Shown: positions 9,178-17,242 of the stretch, piece by piece
Layout of the letters: the number at the start of each line of letters is the position of its first letter
Position numbering within the stretch: the first letter of the stretch is position 1
NCBI GenBank assembly: GCA_964236445.1
Contig: CAXSDR010000007.1
Location: 1-53,045, forward strand
DNA: 53,045 bases
From: CAXSDR01 sp964236445
GTDB lineage: Bacteria > Actinomycetota > Actinomycetes > Motilibacterales > Motilibacteraceae
Direction of reading: 5' to 3'
The notes under the pieces: model-generated
Database searches by the model: none
Told to the model about the DNA's origin: nothing
The model's input: only the letters and a program-made list of their open reading frames with translations
Position numbers and translations under genes: made by a program

Positions 9178-10257
9178 ATGCACCTGCCGGTCATGCCTCC
9201 TGTGAAGCCGATGCTCGCCAAGTCCGTGCCTGCGGTGCCGCACGGGGACTATCTTTACGAACCCAAGTGGGACGGCTTTCGCTGCGTCGTCTTCCGCGAC
9301 GGCGACGAGGTCGAGCTCGGCTCGCGCAACGAGCGGCCGCTGACGCGGTATTTCCCCGAGGTGGTGGCGGCTGTGCTCGAGCACCTTCCGTCGCGTTGCG
9401 TCGTCGACGGTGAGATCGTCGTCGCCCGCACCGGCGACGGCGGCGACCATCTCGACTTCGAGGCGCTGCTACAACGCATCCATCCGGCCGCGTCGCGGGT
9501 CGACAAGCTCTCGGTCGAGACGCCCGGTGCCTTCGTCGCCTTCGATATGCTGGCGATCGAGGACGAGGACCTGACGTCGCTGCCGTTCGCGCAGCGGCGG
9601 AGCCGCCTCGTCGCCGAGCTCGCAGGGGTGTCCGCACCCGTCTATGTGACGTCGTCGACAGACGACGTCGAGATCGCTGAATCGTGGTTCAGGGAATTCG
9701 AAGGCGCTGGTCTCGACGGCGTCGTCGCCAAACCCAGGTCCGTGACCTATCAGCAGGACGCGCGCGCCATGCTGAAGATCAAGCACGTACGCACGGCCGA
9801 CTGCGTCGTCGCGGGCTATCGCTGGCACAAGTCCGGCCCTGTGGTCGGCTCGCTGCTGCTGGGTCTCTATGACGCGGGGGGCCAGCTGCAGCACATCGGT
9901 GTCGCGGCCTCGTTCCCGATGAAGCGGCGCGCCGAGCTCGTGCAGGAGCTCGCGCCCTACGCGATGGCGGATCTCTCCGACCACCCGTGGGGCACGTGGG
10001 CGCAGGCACAGGCCCATGAAGCAGACCGCCTGCCGGGCGCGACGTCGCGGTGGAACGCCGGCAAGGACCTCTCGTGGGTGCCGCTACGACCGGAGCTCGT
10101 GTGCGAGGTCGGCTATGACCACATGGAGGGCACCCGGCTGCGCCACACCGCGCAGTTCAAGAGCTGGCGCCCTGACCGCGACCCCGCCAGCTGCACCTAC
10201 GACCAGCTCGAGGTGCCTGCCGGCTACGACCTGAGCGCGGTGCTCAACGGCGGCTGA
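9178..10257 (+). CDS. ligC: ATP-dependent DNA ligase LigC
   Basis: The 359-residue product is a compact ATP-dependent DNA ligase without polymerase or nuclease domains, as in actinobacterial LigC. The adenylated lysine is Lys30 in motif I (EPKWDGFR). Motif III is AFVAFDMLA, motif IV AGLDGVVAKP and motif V MLKIKH, and the OB-fold domain follows (residues about 210-359). An in-frame ATG at 9193 (MPPVKPMLAKS) is a credible alternative start. A Prim-PolC gene lies nearby on the opposite strand, the arrangement known from mycobacteria, where the two proteins act together in short-patch excision repair. No Ku gene is in the window. The stop is 2 bp from that of the convergent gene. Confidence 0.93.
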   Translation: MHLPVMPPVKPMLAKSVPAVPHGDYLYEPKWDGFRCVVFRDGDEVELGSRNERPLTRYFPEVVAAVLEHLPSRCVVDGEIVVARTGDGGDHLDFEALLQRIHPAASRVDKLSVETPGAFVAFDMLAIEDEDLTSLPFAQRRSRLVAELAGVSAPVYVTSSTDDVEIAESWFREFEGAGLDGVVAKPRSVTYQQDARAMLKIKHVRTADCVVAGYRWHKSGPVVGSLLLGLYDAGGQLQHIGVAASFPMKRRAELVQELAPYAMADLSDHPWGTWAQAQAHEADRLPGATSRWNAGKDLSWVPLRPELVCEVGYDHMEGTRLRHTAQFKSWRPDRDPASCTYDQLEVPAGYDLSAVLNGG

Positions 10258-10259
10258 GC

Positions 10260-11123
10260 TCACACCGCGAGCAGCTGCTCGCACACGTCGAGGAGCCGCT
10301 GACGCAGCGCGCTGCCCCGCGCCGCGAACTCGCGCTGGCGGCTGACGTAGGCGACCTTTCCCTCGGGCGTCTCGATCTCGACGGCGGTCTCGCCATAGGC
10401 CGAGATGTCATAGGGCGACGCCTGCATGTCGAGCACTCGCACATCCTTCGCCAGCTCGAAGCAGTCGAGCGCGAGGTCGCCCGGCACGGCAGGACCCAGC
10501 TTGGTCGCCCACTTGTGGCAGTCCATCGTGGCGTGCAGACAGCCGGGCTGCTCCAGGTCCGGCTGGCTCTGCCTCGTCGGTCGCAGCAGGTTGCGTCCTT
10601 CGGCGGCGGGGGTGAAGAACCGGAAGGCGTCGAAGTGGGCGCACCGGATCTGGTGGGCCTCGACGACAGCGTCGGTGCCGGCCTGCCCGAGCCGCAGCGG
10701 CATCGGGTGTCGGTGCTGGCTCGTGCGATAGGCCATCGCCCACTCGTGCAGGCCGAAGCAGCCGAGGAACGGCTGACGCGACGCGGTTGCTGTCAGCAGC
10801 TCGTGGATGAAGCGGATGTTGTCCTCACGGTCGGTCCGCATGGCACACGTGTCGATCGACACGGAGCCGTCGGGCGCCGTGGCATACCACTTCCACGTCG
10901 CGTGGGGAGTCGGCTCAGGACCCGCCAGCAGCCGGATGCCGACGCCCGGATGCCAGCGACGCAGCCGCGCCGCACGTGTGCCGTAGTAGTCGTAGAGGAA
11001 GTCCTCGATCGGGTGCGCCTCCCCGGCCGCTCGTCGGGCCAGCGCTCCGCCCACAAGCGCATCGGCCCGCGAGGCATGGGCCGAGGCTGCCTTGCTCCAT
11101 CCAGCGGGCGACAGCGTCGTCAT
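10260..11123 (-). CDS. Conserved actinobacterial protein often labelled 3-methyladenine DNA glycosylase
   Basis: The 287-residue product resembles actinobacterial proteins that databases commonly name 3-methyladenine DNA glycosylase. I see no helix-hairpin-helix or AAG-type motif that would prove such an activity. Recognisable stretches are HPIEDFLYDYYGTRAARLRRWHPG near the N-terminus, an FLGCFGLHEWAMAYR segment around residue 120 and an ELAKDVRVLDMQASPYD segment near residue 225. Its ATG overlaps the Prim-PolC stop (ATGA), so the two are translationally coupled and may share a DNA-repair role. It is convergent with ligC, ending 2 bp away. Function is inferred from context only. Confidence 0.75.
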   Translation of the reverse strand: MTTLSPAGWSKAASAHASRADALVGGALARRAAGEAHPIEDFLYDYYGTRAARLRRWHPGVGIRLLAGPEPTPHATWKWYATAPDGSVSIDTCAMRTDREDNIRFIHELLTATASRQPFLGCFGLHEWAMAYRTSQHRHPMPLRLGQAGTDAVVEAHQIRCAHFDAFRFFTPAAEGRNLLRPTRQSQPDLEQPGCLHATMDCHKWATKLGPAVPGDLALDCFELAKDVRVLDMQASPYDISAYGETAVEIETPEGKVAYVSRQREFAARGSALRQRLLDVCEQLLAV

Positions 11124-12190
11124 CCCGCAGGTTCTTCGTGAGAGGTCCTAGCCTGAGCTTCTTCCGATGCGGCGACCTTGGGCTTGCGCGCCTTGCTCGG
11201 CTGCACGCGCTTCGGCTCGCCCTCCATCTTGGGGAAGTTCGGCGGATAGGGCGCGTCCTCGAGCCCCCGCTCCCCCGCATCGCGTGCCGCCCACTCGAGC
11301 AGCGGCTCGATGCCCACGCTCACGTCGTCGATGCCCGCGTGCACGTCACCGAGCTCGGCGAACCGGGTCGGCACCGTGGCGATCGTGAAGGCTGTCGGGT
11401 CGATGTGCGCCAGCTCGGCCCAGGTGAGAGGTGTCGACACGCGACCGTCGGGGCTCGCGCGTACGGAATAGGCGGAGCGGATGGTGCGGTCGCGGGCGTT
11501 CTGGTTGTAGTCGAGGAAGATCTGCTCGCCGCGCTCCTCCTTCCACCACTTGGTGGTGATGAGCTCGGGCGCGCGTCGCTCGCACTCGCGGGAGAACGCG
11601 AGGGCGGCCCGGCGTACGTCGGTGAAGCCCCACAGCGGGGAGATGCGGACGTAGATGTGCAGACCGCGGTTGCCGCTCGTCTTCGGCCAGCCGACCCAGC
11701 CCAGCTCGTCGAGCACCGGTCGCACGACGTCGAGCGCCACCCGCCGCGCCTCCTCGAACCCGGTGCCCGGCTGCGGGTCGAGGTCGATGCGCAGCTCGTC
11801 GGGCCGTTCGGTGTCGGCGCGCCGGGAGTGCCACGGGTGGAACTCGATCGTCGACATCTGGATCATGAAAATTACGTCGGCCAGTTTGGTGACACACAGC
11901 TCGTCGGCGTGCCGGCCGCTCGGGAACGTGACCCTTACGGTCTCAATCCAATCCGGGCGCGAAGTAGGCGCGCGCTTCTGATAGATCTTCTCGCCGCCCG
12001 CGCCGTCGGGGAACCGTTGCAGCATGCAGGGCCGCTCGCGCAGCGCCCGCACGATGCCGTCGCCGACGGCGATGTAGTAGTTGACGAGGTCGAGCTTCGT
12101 CTCGCCGCGCTCGGCAAAATAGACGCGGTCGGGATTGGTGACCTTGACGGCCAGGCCGTCCACGTCGAGCTCGGTGAAGGGAGACGCCAC
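11120..12190 (-). CDS. Stand-alone LigD-type primase-polymerase (Prim-PolC)
   Basis: The 356-residue product is the archaeo-eukaryotic-primase-type polymerase domain found at the N-terminus of LigD, here as its own gene. The two metal-binding aspartates are Asp136 and Asp138 in RIDLDPQPG. GNRGLHIYVR supplies the conserved His178, and a third Asp is in IFLDYNQN (Asp227). The last ~35 residues are a basic, low-complexity tail rich in Lys, Arg and Ala. Family members fill short gaps with ribonucleotides or deoxynucleotides. Mycobacterial Prim-PolC partners LigC, encoded here 860 bp away in convergent orientation. The next gene is coupled by an ATGA overlap. Confidence 0.92.
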   Translation of the reverse strand: MASPFTELDVDGLAVKVTNPDRVYFAERGETKLDLVNYYIAVGDGIVRALRERPCMLQRFPDGAGGEKIYQKRAPTSRPDWIETVRVTFPSGRHADELCVTKLADVIFMIQMSTIEFHPWHSRRADTERPDELRIDLDPQPGTGFEEARRVALDVVRPVLDELGWVGWPKTSGNRGLHIYVRISPLWGFTDVRRAALAFSRECERRAPELITTKWWKEERGEQIFLDYNQNARDRTIRSAYSVRASPDGRVSTPLTWAELAHIDPTAFTIATVPTRFAELGDVHAGIDDVSVGIEPLLEWAARDAGERGLEDAPYPPNFPKMEGEPKRVQPSKARKPKVAASEEAQARTSHEEPAG

Positions 12191-12205
12191 GGCGCCGACG
12201 CTAGC

Positions 12206-13684
12206 TCAGGCCGTGGGCCTGCTGTGAGCGGCGCGGCTCAGGAAGACGCTGGGGACAAGTCCGAGCACGCCGATCGCGGCCGCGATCTCGAGCACCGTCG
12301 AGATCGCCTGCCCCGACGCCGCAGGACCCGGCCGTTCGACCCCGGCGAAGTAGACGGACCCCAGGATCGTCACACCCACCACCTGAGCGAGCTGGATCAC
12401 CGTCGAGAGCAGTCCGCTGGCATCGGCGGCTCGCTGGACCGGCACGTGGACGAGCGACTGCGCGAGCACCGGGCTGAACGCCGCACCCATGCCTACGCCG
12501 GTCACCGCCAGCGTCGCCAGCACGACGGCTCCGACGTCGCGGCCCTCGCGCAGCTCGAACGCGAGCGCGAGATAGCCCGAGGAGGACAGGGCAAATCCCG
12601 CAGGTGCGAGGAAGCGCTGCCAGGAGACACGCAGCCGGCGCCAGCTGTAGCCGACGGCACCGAATGTCGCGGCCGCAGGCGCGAACGTCAGTCCCGCGGC
12701 AAGCGGTCCGTGTCCTAGGCCGACCTGCAGATGCAGGGCGACGGCGAAGAGGAACCCGCCGTACGCCACCATGCCGGAGGCCTCGGCAACCAGCGCGCTG
12801 CGCAGACCACGCGAGCGCAGGACCGTCGTCTGCAGCAGCGGGTCGCCCCCTCGCTGCGTGACCCGGCGCTCGATGAGGACGAACCCCGCCAGCACGAGCA
12901 CGCCGAGGACGAGGCTTGCCCACGTCCACGCCGGCCAGCCCTCCTCGCGCCCCAGCACGAGGGGCAGGACGACGAGCAGGACACCTGAGGTCGCGGCCAG
13001 CAGACCCGGCACGTCGACGCGGCGCCGTCCCGTGACCTCGGACTCCGGCACGAGGCGCGGCGCGAGCACGGCGACCGCGATGCCGACGGGCACGTTGACG
13101 AGGAACACCGGACGCCAGCCGGAGCCGAAGAGGTCGGCCTGCACCAGGACTCCACCGAGCACCTGGCCGGTCACGGCCCCCAGTGCCAGCGTCGCGCCGT
13201 AGATGCCCACAGCGCGTGCCCGCTGTGCGCCGGCGAAGCGATGCTGGATGACGCTGAGGATCTGGGGCACCATGGCCGCCGCGCCCGCCCCCTGCACAAA
13301 ACGTGCGGCGATCAGCAGACCGGCGGTGGGGGCCAGACCACAGGCGAGTGACGCGGCGACGAACAACCACATCCCGAGGACGAACACGCGGCGACTGCCG
13401 ACGATGTCACCGAGCCGGGCGCCGGTGACGAGCAGCATCGCGTAGGCGATGGTGTAGCCGGCGACGACGAGCTCGAGGCCGGCCGCCGACGGGTGCAGCT
13501 CGGCACGGATCGTGGGCATGGCGACGTTGACGATCGTGGCGTCGACCATCGACATGAACTGACCGGTGACGAGAACGGCCAGCATCGCCCAGGGGAAAGT
13601 CGCCTCGCCGACCGCGGCTGGCGAGGGCCCGATGGTGTCGCCGCGCAGGACGCGCGGCTGGTCGGTCGTGTCCGAAGAGGTCAT
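12206..13684 (-). CDS. MFS multidrug exporter, DHA2 (14-helix) family
   Basis: ATG 13684 (MTSSDTTDQ) gives 492 residues; the longer frame would overlap the divergent regulator. The hydrophobicity pattern fits about 14 transmembrane helices. Seen are FMSMVDATIVNVAMPTI in helix 1 (motif D1, typical of DHA2), GARLGDIVGSRRVF (motif A) between helices 2 and 3, and a GAVTGQVLGG motif-C-like segment in helix 5. These proteins export drugs or metabolites by proton antiport. The divergent HTH gene starts 133 bp away and is the obvious candidate repressor. Prim-PolC follows after only 15 bp, so read-through is possible. Confidence 0.92.
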   Translation of the reverse strand: MTSSDTTDQPRVLRGDTIGPSPAAVGEATFPWAMLAVLVTGQFMSMVDATIVNVAMPTIRAELHPSAAGLELVVAGYTIAYAMLLVTGARLGDIVGSRRVFVLGMWLFVAASLACGLAPTAGLLIAARFVQGAGAAAMVPQILSVIQHRFAGAQRARAVGIYGATLALGAVTGQVLGGVLVQADLFGSGWRPVFLVNVPVGIAVAVLAPRLVPESEVTGRRRVDVPGLLAATSGVLLVVLPLVLGREEGWPAWTWASLVLGVLVLAGFVLIERRVTQRGGDPLLQTTVLRSRGLRSALVAEASGMVAYGGFLFAVALHLQVGLGHGPLAAGLTFAPAAATFGAVGYSWRRLRVSWQRFLAPAGFALSSSGYLALAFELREGRDVGAVVLATLAVTGVGMGAAFSPVLAQSLVHVPVQRAADASGLLSTVIQLAQVVGVTILGSVYFAGVERPGPAASGQAISTVLEIAAAIGVLGLVPSVFLSRAAHSRPTA

Positions 13685-13733
13685 GCGACCACCCTGGCGG
13701 CAGACCGCTCCTGTTAGCGAGAGCCCGCTCATC

Positions 13734-13746
13734 CTGGTATCACCAG
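13734..13746. promoter_or_regulatory. Candidate operator: CTGGT-ATC-ACCAG palindrome
   Basis: A perfect 5+3+5 inverted repeat lies in the 133-bp intergenic space between the MFS exporter and its divergent HTH regulator, 49 bp upstream of the exporter start. A dimeric XRE-type regulator could bind it. The role is inferred from position. Confidence 0.4.
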
Positions 13747-13817
13747 CACCCGTCACGGCGGAAGTAAGCTTTCGCGAGGCTGGCGGATCGTCGCCGCCCT
13801 GCGCGACGATGGCGGGC

Positions 13818-14696
13818 ATGACTGCCGAACAGGTCGATGCACCAGACGTCGTCCTGCCCATGTCGCGCCAGGCACAGGGGAACCGCCGCAGCGAGCTGGC
13901 GTCGTTCCTGCGGTCACGGCGTGCCCGCCTGCTGCCGCAGGACGTCGGGCTTCCCCCGGGGCTGCGACGGCGTACGCCGGGTCTGCGTCGCGAAGAGGTC
14001 GCTCAGCTCGCCGGCGTGGGTGTCACCTGGTACACCTGGCTCGAGCAGGGTCGCCCCATCCAGGCGAGCGTTCAGGTGCTCGACGCCGTCGCACGCACCC
14101 TGGGGCTCGACCGCACCGAGCGCGAGCATCTCTATCGGCTTGCAGGAGTGCCCTCTGTCGCCATGGGCGAGAGCGAACCGGACGTGCCGCAGGCCGTACG
14201 CCTGATCCTCGACCAGCTCGACCCGTTGCCTGCGACATTGGTGAACGCCCGCTTCGACATGCTGGCCTGGAACGCCGCGCACGACTCGCTGTTCCACCGC
14301 TGGCACACGGTGCCGTGCGCGCACCGCAACATGCTCTGGTGCTGCTTCACCGAGCCTGCGGTGCGCGAACGATTCCCGAACTTCGACGACGAGTCCCGAC
14401 TCATGGTCGCCACGCTGCGAGCGGCATTCGCCCAGCATCTGGGCGATCCCGGCTGGACCGACTTCGTCCGCACCCTCAACGAGGCGAGCCCGGAGTTCGC
14501 GCGGCTCTGGGCACAGCACGACGTGTCGCGCACCAGCACGCGGACCAAGCATTTTGTCCACCCCGTCGTCGGCGACCTGCGCTTCTCGACGACCAGCCTC
14601 ACGCTCGGCGACCATCCCGGCGCCCGCGTCATCGTCTACACGCCCGAGGACGAGGCCACCCGCCGGCTGCTCACCAGCCTGAGTGCGGACGCCTGA
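13818..14696 (+). CDS. XRE/MmyB-like helix-turn-helix transcriptional regulator
   Basis: From ATG 13818 the product is 292 residues; ATGs at 13809 and 13860 are alternatives. The N-terminal XRE helix-turn-helix (about residues 22-95) contains TPGLRREEVAQLAGVGVTWYTWLEQGR, a hallmark of the MmyB/MLTR-type family. The rest (about 110-285) is the PAS-like ligand-binding domain typical of the group, with ARFDMLAWN and a C-terminal stretch around GDHPGARVIVYTPEDE. Such regulators often sit divergent to the exporter or enzyme they control, as here with the DHA2 exporter. Ligand unknown. Confidence 0.9.
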   Translation: MTAEQVDAPDVVLPMSRQAQGNRRSELASFLRSRRARLLPQDVGLPPGLRRRTPGLRREEVAQLAGVGVTWYTWLEQGRPIQASVQVLDAVARTLGLDRTEREHLYRLAGVPSVAMGESEPDVPQAVRLILDQLDPLPATLVNARFDMLAWNAAHDSLFHRWHTVPCAHRNMLWCCFTEPAVRERFPNFDDESRLMVATLRAAFAQHLGDPGWTDFVRTLNEASPEFARLWAQHDVSRTSTRTKHFVHPVVGDLRFSTTSLTLGDHPGARVIVYTPEDEATRRLLTSLSADA

Positions 14697-14900
14697 GCAG
14701 GCTCCCCACGACACCGTCGCCGGCTGCACGGCGGTGCCAGGGACGGCAGGTTTGCGCCCGAGCGAATACCGACCTCAAGCCTGATGCGCCGGAATTGCCG
14801 GCCGCCGCGGCGTATGCTGCGACTCAGCGAAAGCATGTTGTGTTGCCCAGGACCCCGGCAGCCCATCGATTCCGTCGATGTGCATCAGAGGTCGTATGCC

Positions 14901-16259
14901 ATGCCACTGGGACCAGTCGCCCGTCGGACCTACGAGTCGACGCACGGACTACCTCCGTTCGAGCGTTCCATGCCGGCCAGCGAGGACGACGACGACGTCG
15001 AGATCTCGATCCGCCGGACCAGAGGCGAGCTGGTCAGCGCACTCGACGACCTGGCCAGGCTCGCCTGGCACGGCGTGCCGGGCTGCGACGGGGCCAGCTT
15101 GAGCCTCATGGCGATAGGCGAGGCCACCACGCTTGCGGCGACGCACGACAGCGTTCGCGACCTCGACACGGTGCAGTACGACGCCGGGCAGGGCCCGTGC
15201 ATCTCCGCGATGCGTGAGGGTCGCATCTTCACGGTCACCGACTACGCGACCGAGACGCGCTGGCCGACGGTGGACCCGGCCTTTCGTGAGGCGGGCGTCC
15301 GCAGCTCGCTGTCGCTGCCGCTGACCGATGACGGCGTGACTCTCGGCGGGCTCAACATGTATTCCGACAAGCCCTCGGCGTTCACCGAACAGTCTTCCCA
15401 GGCAGCCGCAACCTTCGCGCGGCAGGCGGTGATGCTGCTGGGCTATCTCCAGCAGCTGCACACCGAGCGCGCTGCGCACGCACGCGAGCACGCGATCGCC
15501 GCGACGCTGCAACGATCGCTGCTCTCGACGTTGCCGCAGATCGCGGGACTGTGCAGCGCCGCGCGATATCTGGTCAGCAGCGAGCACGCCAAGATCGGCG
15601 GCGACTGGTATGACCTCTTCGCGATTCCCGACGGCTCCTACGGGGTCGCCATCGGTGACGTCATGGGTCACGACGTCGGTGCTGCCGCGGCGATGGGCCA
15701 GCTCCGCAGTGTGCTGCGGTCCTACGCCTACGAAGGCGTGGCGCCGCCGGTGGTGCTCGACCGGCTCGACACGCTCGTGCAGGGCTTCGACATGGCCGAG
15801 CTCGCGACCTGCTTCTACGGGCAGCTCGAGCTCCACGCCGACGGCGCGACCCTGCGCTACTCCAACGCCGGGCACCTTCCCCCGCTGGTGCGCAGGCCCG
15901 ACGGCTGGGTCGACCTCCTCGATGCGGGCGCCTCGACCCTGATCGGGGTGCAGCCCACGAACAACCCCGACCGCACCGAGGGAGTGGTGACCCTGGACCC
16001 CGGTGCCATGCTCGTGCTCTACACCGACGGCCTCATCGAGACCCGCACCAGCGACATCGACGACAGGATCGACAGCCTGCGCGGCTTTGTCGCCGGCCTT
16101 CGGGTCGGGCTCACCGCCGAGCAGGTGTGCGACGCGCTGGTCACGACGTTCGGCACCACGCCGCAGGATGACGACATCGCCGTGCTCGTCGTCATCATCG
16201 AGGGCCCGGGTTCGCCCGCGGAACACGACTGTCCCCTGCTCCTGGAGGTTCTCTCATGA
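14901..16259 (+). CDS. GAF-domain PP2C/SpoIIE-type serine phosphatase
   Basis: ATG 14901 is preceded by GAGGT at 14888-14892; the product is 452 residues. A GAF domain (about residues 35-180, with DAGQGPCISAMREGR and LSLPLTDDGVTLGGLNMYS) is followed by a linker helix and a SpoIIE phosphatase domain (about 205-445). The latter shows metal-binding KIGGDWYDLF, GDVMGHDVGAAAAMGQLR, YSNAGHLPPLV and LYTDGLIETR. These proteins typically dephosphorylate anti-sigma-factor antagonists in stress signalling. The last codons overlap the universal stress protein gene (ATGA), so the two are co-translated. No anti-sigma gene is in the window. Confidence 0.94.
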   Translation: MPLGPVARRTYESTHGLPPFERSMPASEDDDDVEISIRRTRGELVSALDDLARLAWHGVPGCDGASLSLMAIGEATTLAATHDSVRDLDTVQYDAGQGPCISAMREGRIFTVTDYATETRWPTVDPAFREAGVRSSLSLPLTDDGVTLGGLNMYSDKPSAFTEQSSQAAATFARQAVMLLGYLQQLHTERAAHAREHAIAATLQRSLLSTLPQIAGLCSAARYLVSSEHAKIGGDWYDLFAIPDGSYGVAIGDVMGHDVGAAAAMGQLRSVLRSYAYEGVAPPVVLDRLDTLVQGFDMAELATCFYGQLELHADGATLRYSNAGHLPPLVRRPDGWVDLLDAGASTLIGVQPTNNPDRTEGVVTLDPGAMLVLYTDGLIETRTSDIDDRIDSLRGFVAGLRVGLTAEQVCDALVTTFGTTPQDDDIAVLVVIIEGPGSPAEHDCPLLLEVLS

Positions 16260-16744
16260 CGTCCGACAGCAACACCCTCACCACCCGCACCGCCCCCACA
16301 GGCATCGTCGTCGGCATCGACGGTTCCGACTCGTCCAAGGAGGCATTGCGCTGGGCGGCCTTCCAGGCGACCGCTCTCGGGTGTGACCTGGTGGCCGTCT
16401 GGGCGTGGCAGTCCGCATCGGCAGTCGCCGGCCCCGGTGCCGGCTGGGTCGCCTTCCCGTCGGACTGGAACCCCGAGCAGGACGCCCTGAAGGCGCTGAC
16501 CGCGACCGTCGACGAGGTCCTCGGAGCGTCGCGCCCCGTCGGCATCACAACGCTCGCCGTCGAGGGCCCGGTGGCGCGGGCACTGATCGAGATCAGCAAG
16601 GAGGCGCGCATGCTCGTGCTGGGCAGCCGCGGTCACGGGGGCTTCGCCGGCCTGCTGCTCGGTTCGGTGAGCACGGCGTGCGCCGAGCACGCGACGTGCC
16701 CGGTGCTGGTGGTGCACGGGGAAAAGGCACCGAAGAGCAACTGA
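16256..16744 (+). CDS. Universal stress protein (UspA family)
   Basis: The 162-residue product has a single Usp domain with a GIVVGIDGSDSSKEALRWA start and the ATP-binding signature GSRGHGGFAGLLLGSVS near residues 122-138, so it belongs to the ATP-binding branch. CTGGAGG lies just upstream of the ATG. The start overlaps the stop of the GAF-SpoIIE phosphatase by 4 bp, indicating coordinated expression. The specific signal is unknown. Confidence 0.95.
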   Translation: MTSDSNTLTTRTAPTGIVVGIDGSDSSKEALRWAAFQATALGCDLVAVWAWQSASAVAGPGAGWVAFPSDWNPEQDALKALTATVDEVLGASRPVGITTLAVEGPVARALIEISKEARMLVLGSRGHGGFAGLLLGSVSTACAEHATCPVLVVHGEKAPKSN

Positions 16745-16806
16745 CACAGCGCGTCAGGCGCGCCTGTCGAGCCGGCGACCGGGGATGCAGCGCGTACGGT
16801 CGGAGC

Positions 16807-17220
16807 ATGGCAGAACGCGCGTACGAAGTAGCCAAGTCCGACGAGGAATGGAAAGCGCAGCTGACCCCGCAGGAGTACGCCGTCCTGCGCGGAGCCGGCA
16901 CCGAGCGTGCGCACACCGGGGAGTACGTCGACACGAGGACCGAGGGTGTCTATCGCTGCCGGGCCTGCGGCAACGAGCTGTTCCGCAGCGACACGAAGTT
17001 CGAGTCGCACTGCGGGTGGCCGTCGTTCTACGACCCCGCCGACAGCGACGCCGTGGAGCTCATCGAGGACCGCACGCTGGGCATGAAGCGCGTCGAGGTC
17101 CGCTGCGCGCGCTGCGGGTCACATCTGGGCCACGTGTTCGAGGGCGAGGGCTATCCGACGCCCACCGACCAGCGCTACTGCATCAACTCGATCTCGGTGA
17201 AGCTCGAGCCGGTCGACTGA
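16807..17220 (+). CDS. msrB: Peptide-methionine (R)-S-oxide reductase MsrB
   Basis: The 137-residue product repairs methionine-R-sulfoxide in proteins using thioredoxin. Zinc ligands are CRAC (Cys51, Cys54) and CARC (Cys100, Cys103). The catalytic Cys125 is in RYCINS, and Cys69 in ESHCGWPSF is at a plausible resolving position. Length and motifs are those of a complete free-standing MsrB. It follows the Usp gene by 62 bp on the same strand, extending a stress-response group. The upstream frame is open but overlaps usp and is not homologous. Confidence 0.96.
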   Translation: MAERAYEVAKSDEEWKAQLTPQEYAVLRGAGTERAHTGEYVDTRTEGVYRCRACGNELFRSDTKFESHCGWPSFYDPADSDAVELIEDRTLGMKRVEVRCARCGSHLGHVFEGEGYPTPTDQRYCINSISVKLEPVD

Positions 17221-17242
17221 GGGCGGCACACCAGGTGGGGCC

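Noticed and set aside
10976..12718. 580-codon plus-strand open frame
   Set aside because: It runs antisense through the glycosylase-like gene, Prim-PolC and the MFS gene and has only shadow composition.
14949..16226. 425-codon minus-strand open frame
   Set aside because: Antisense to the GAF-SpoIIE phosphatase, which is clearly the real gene.
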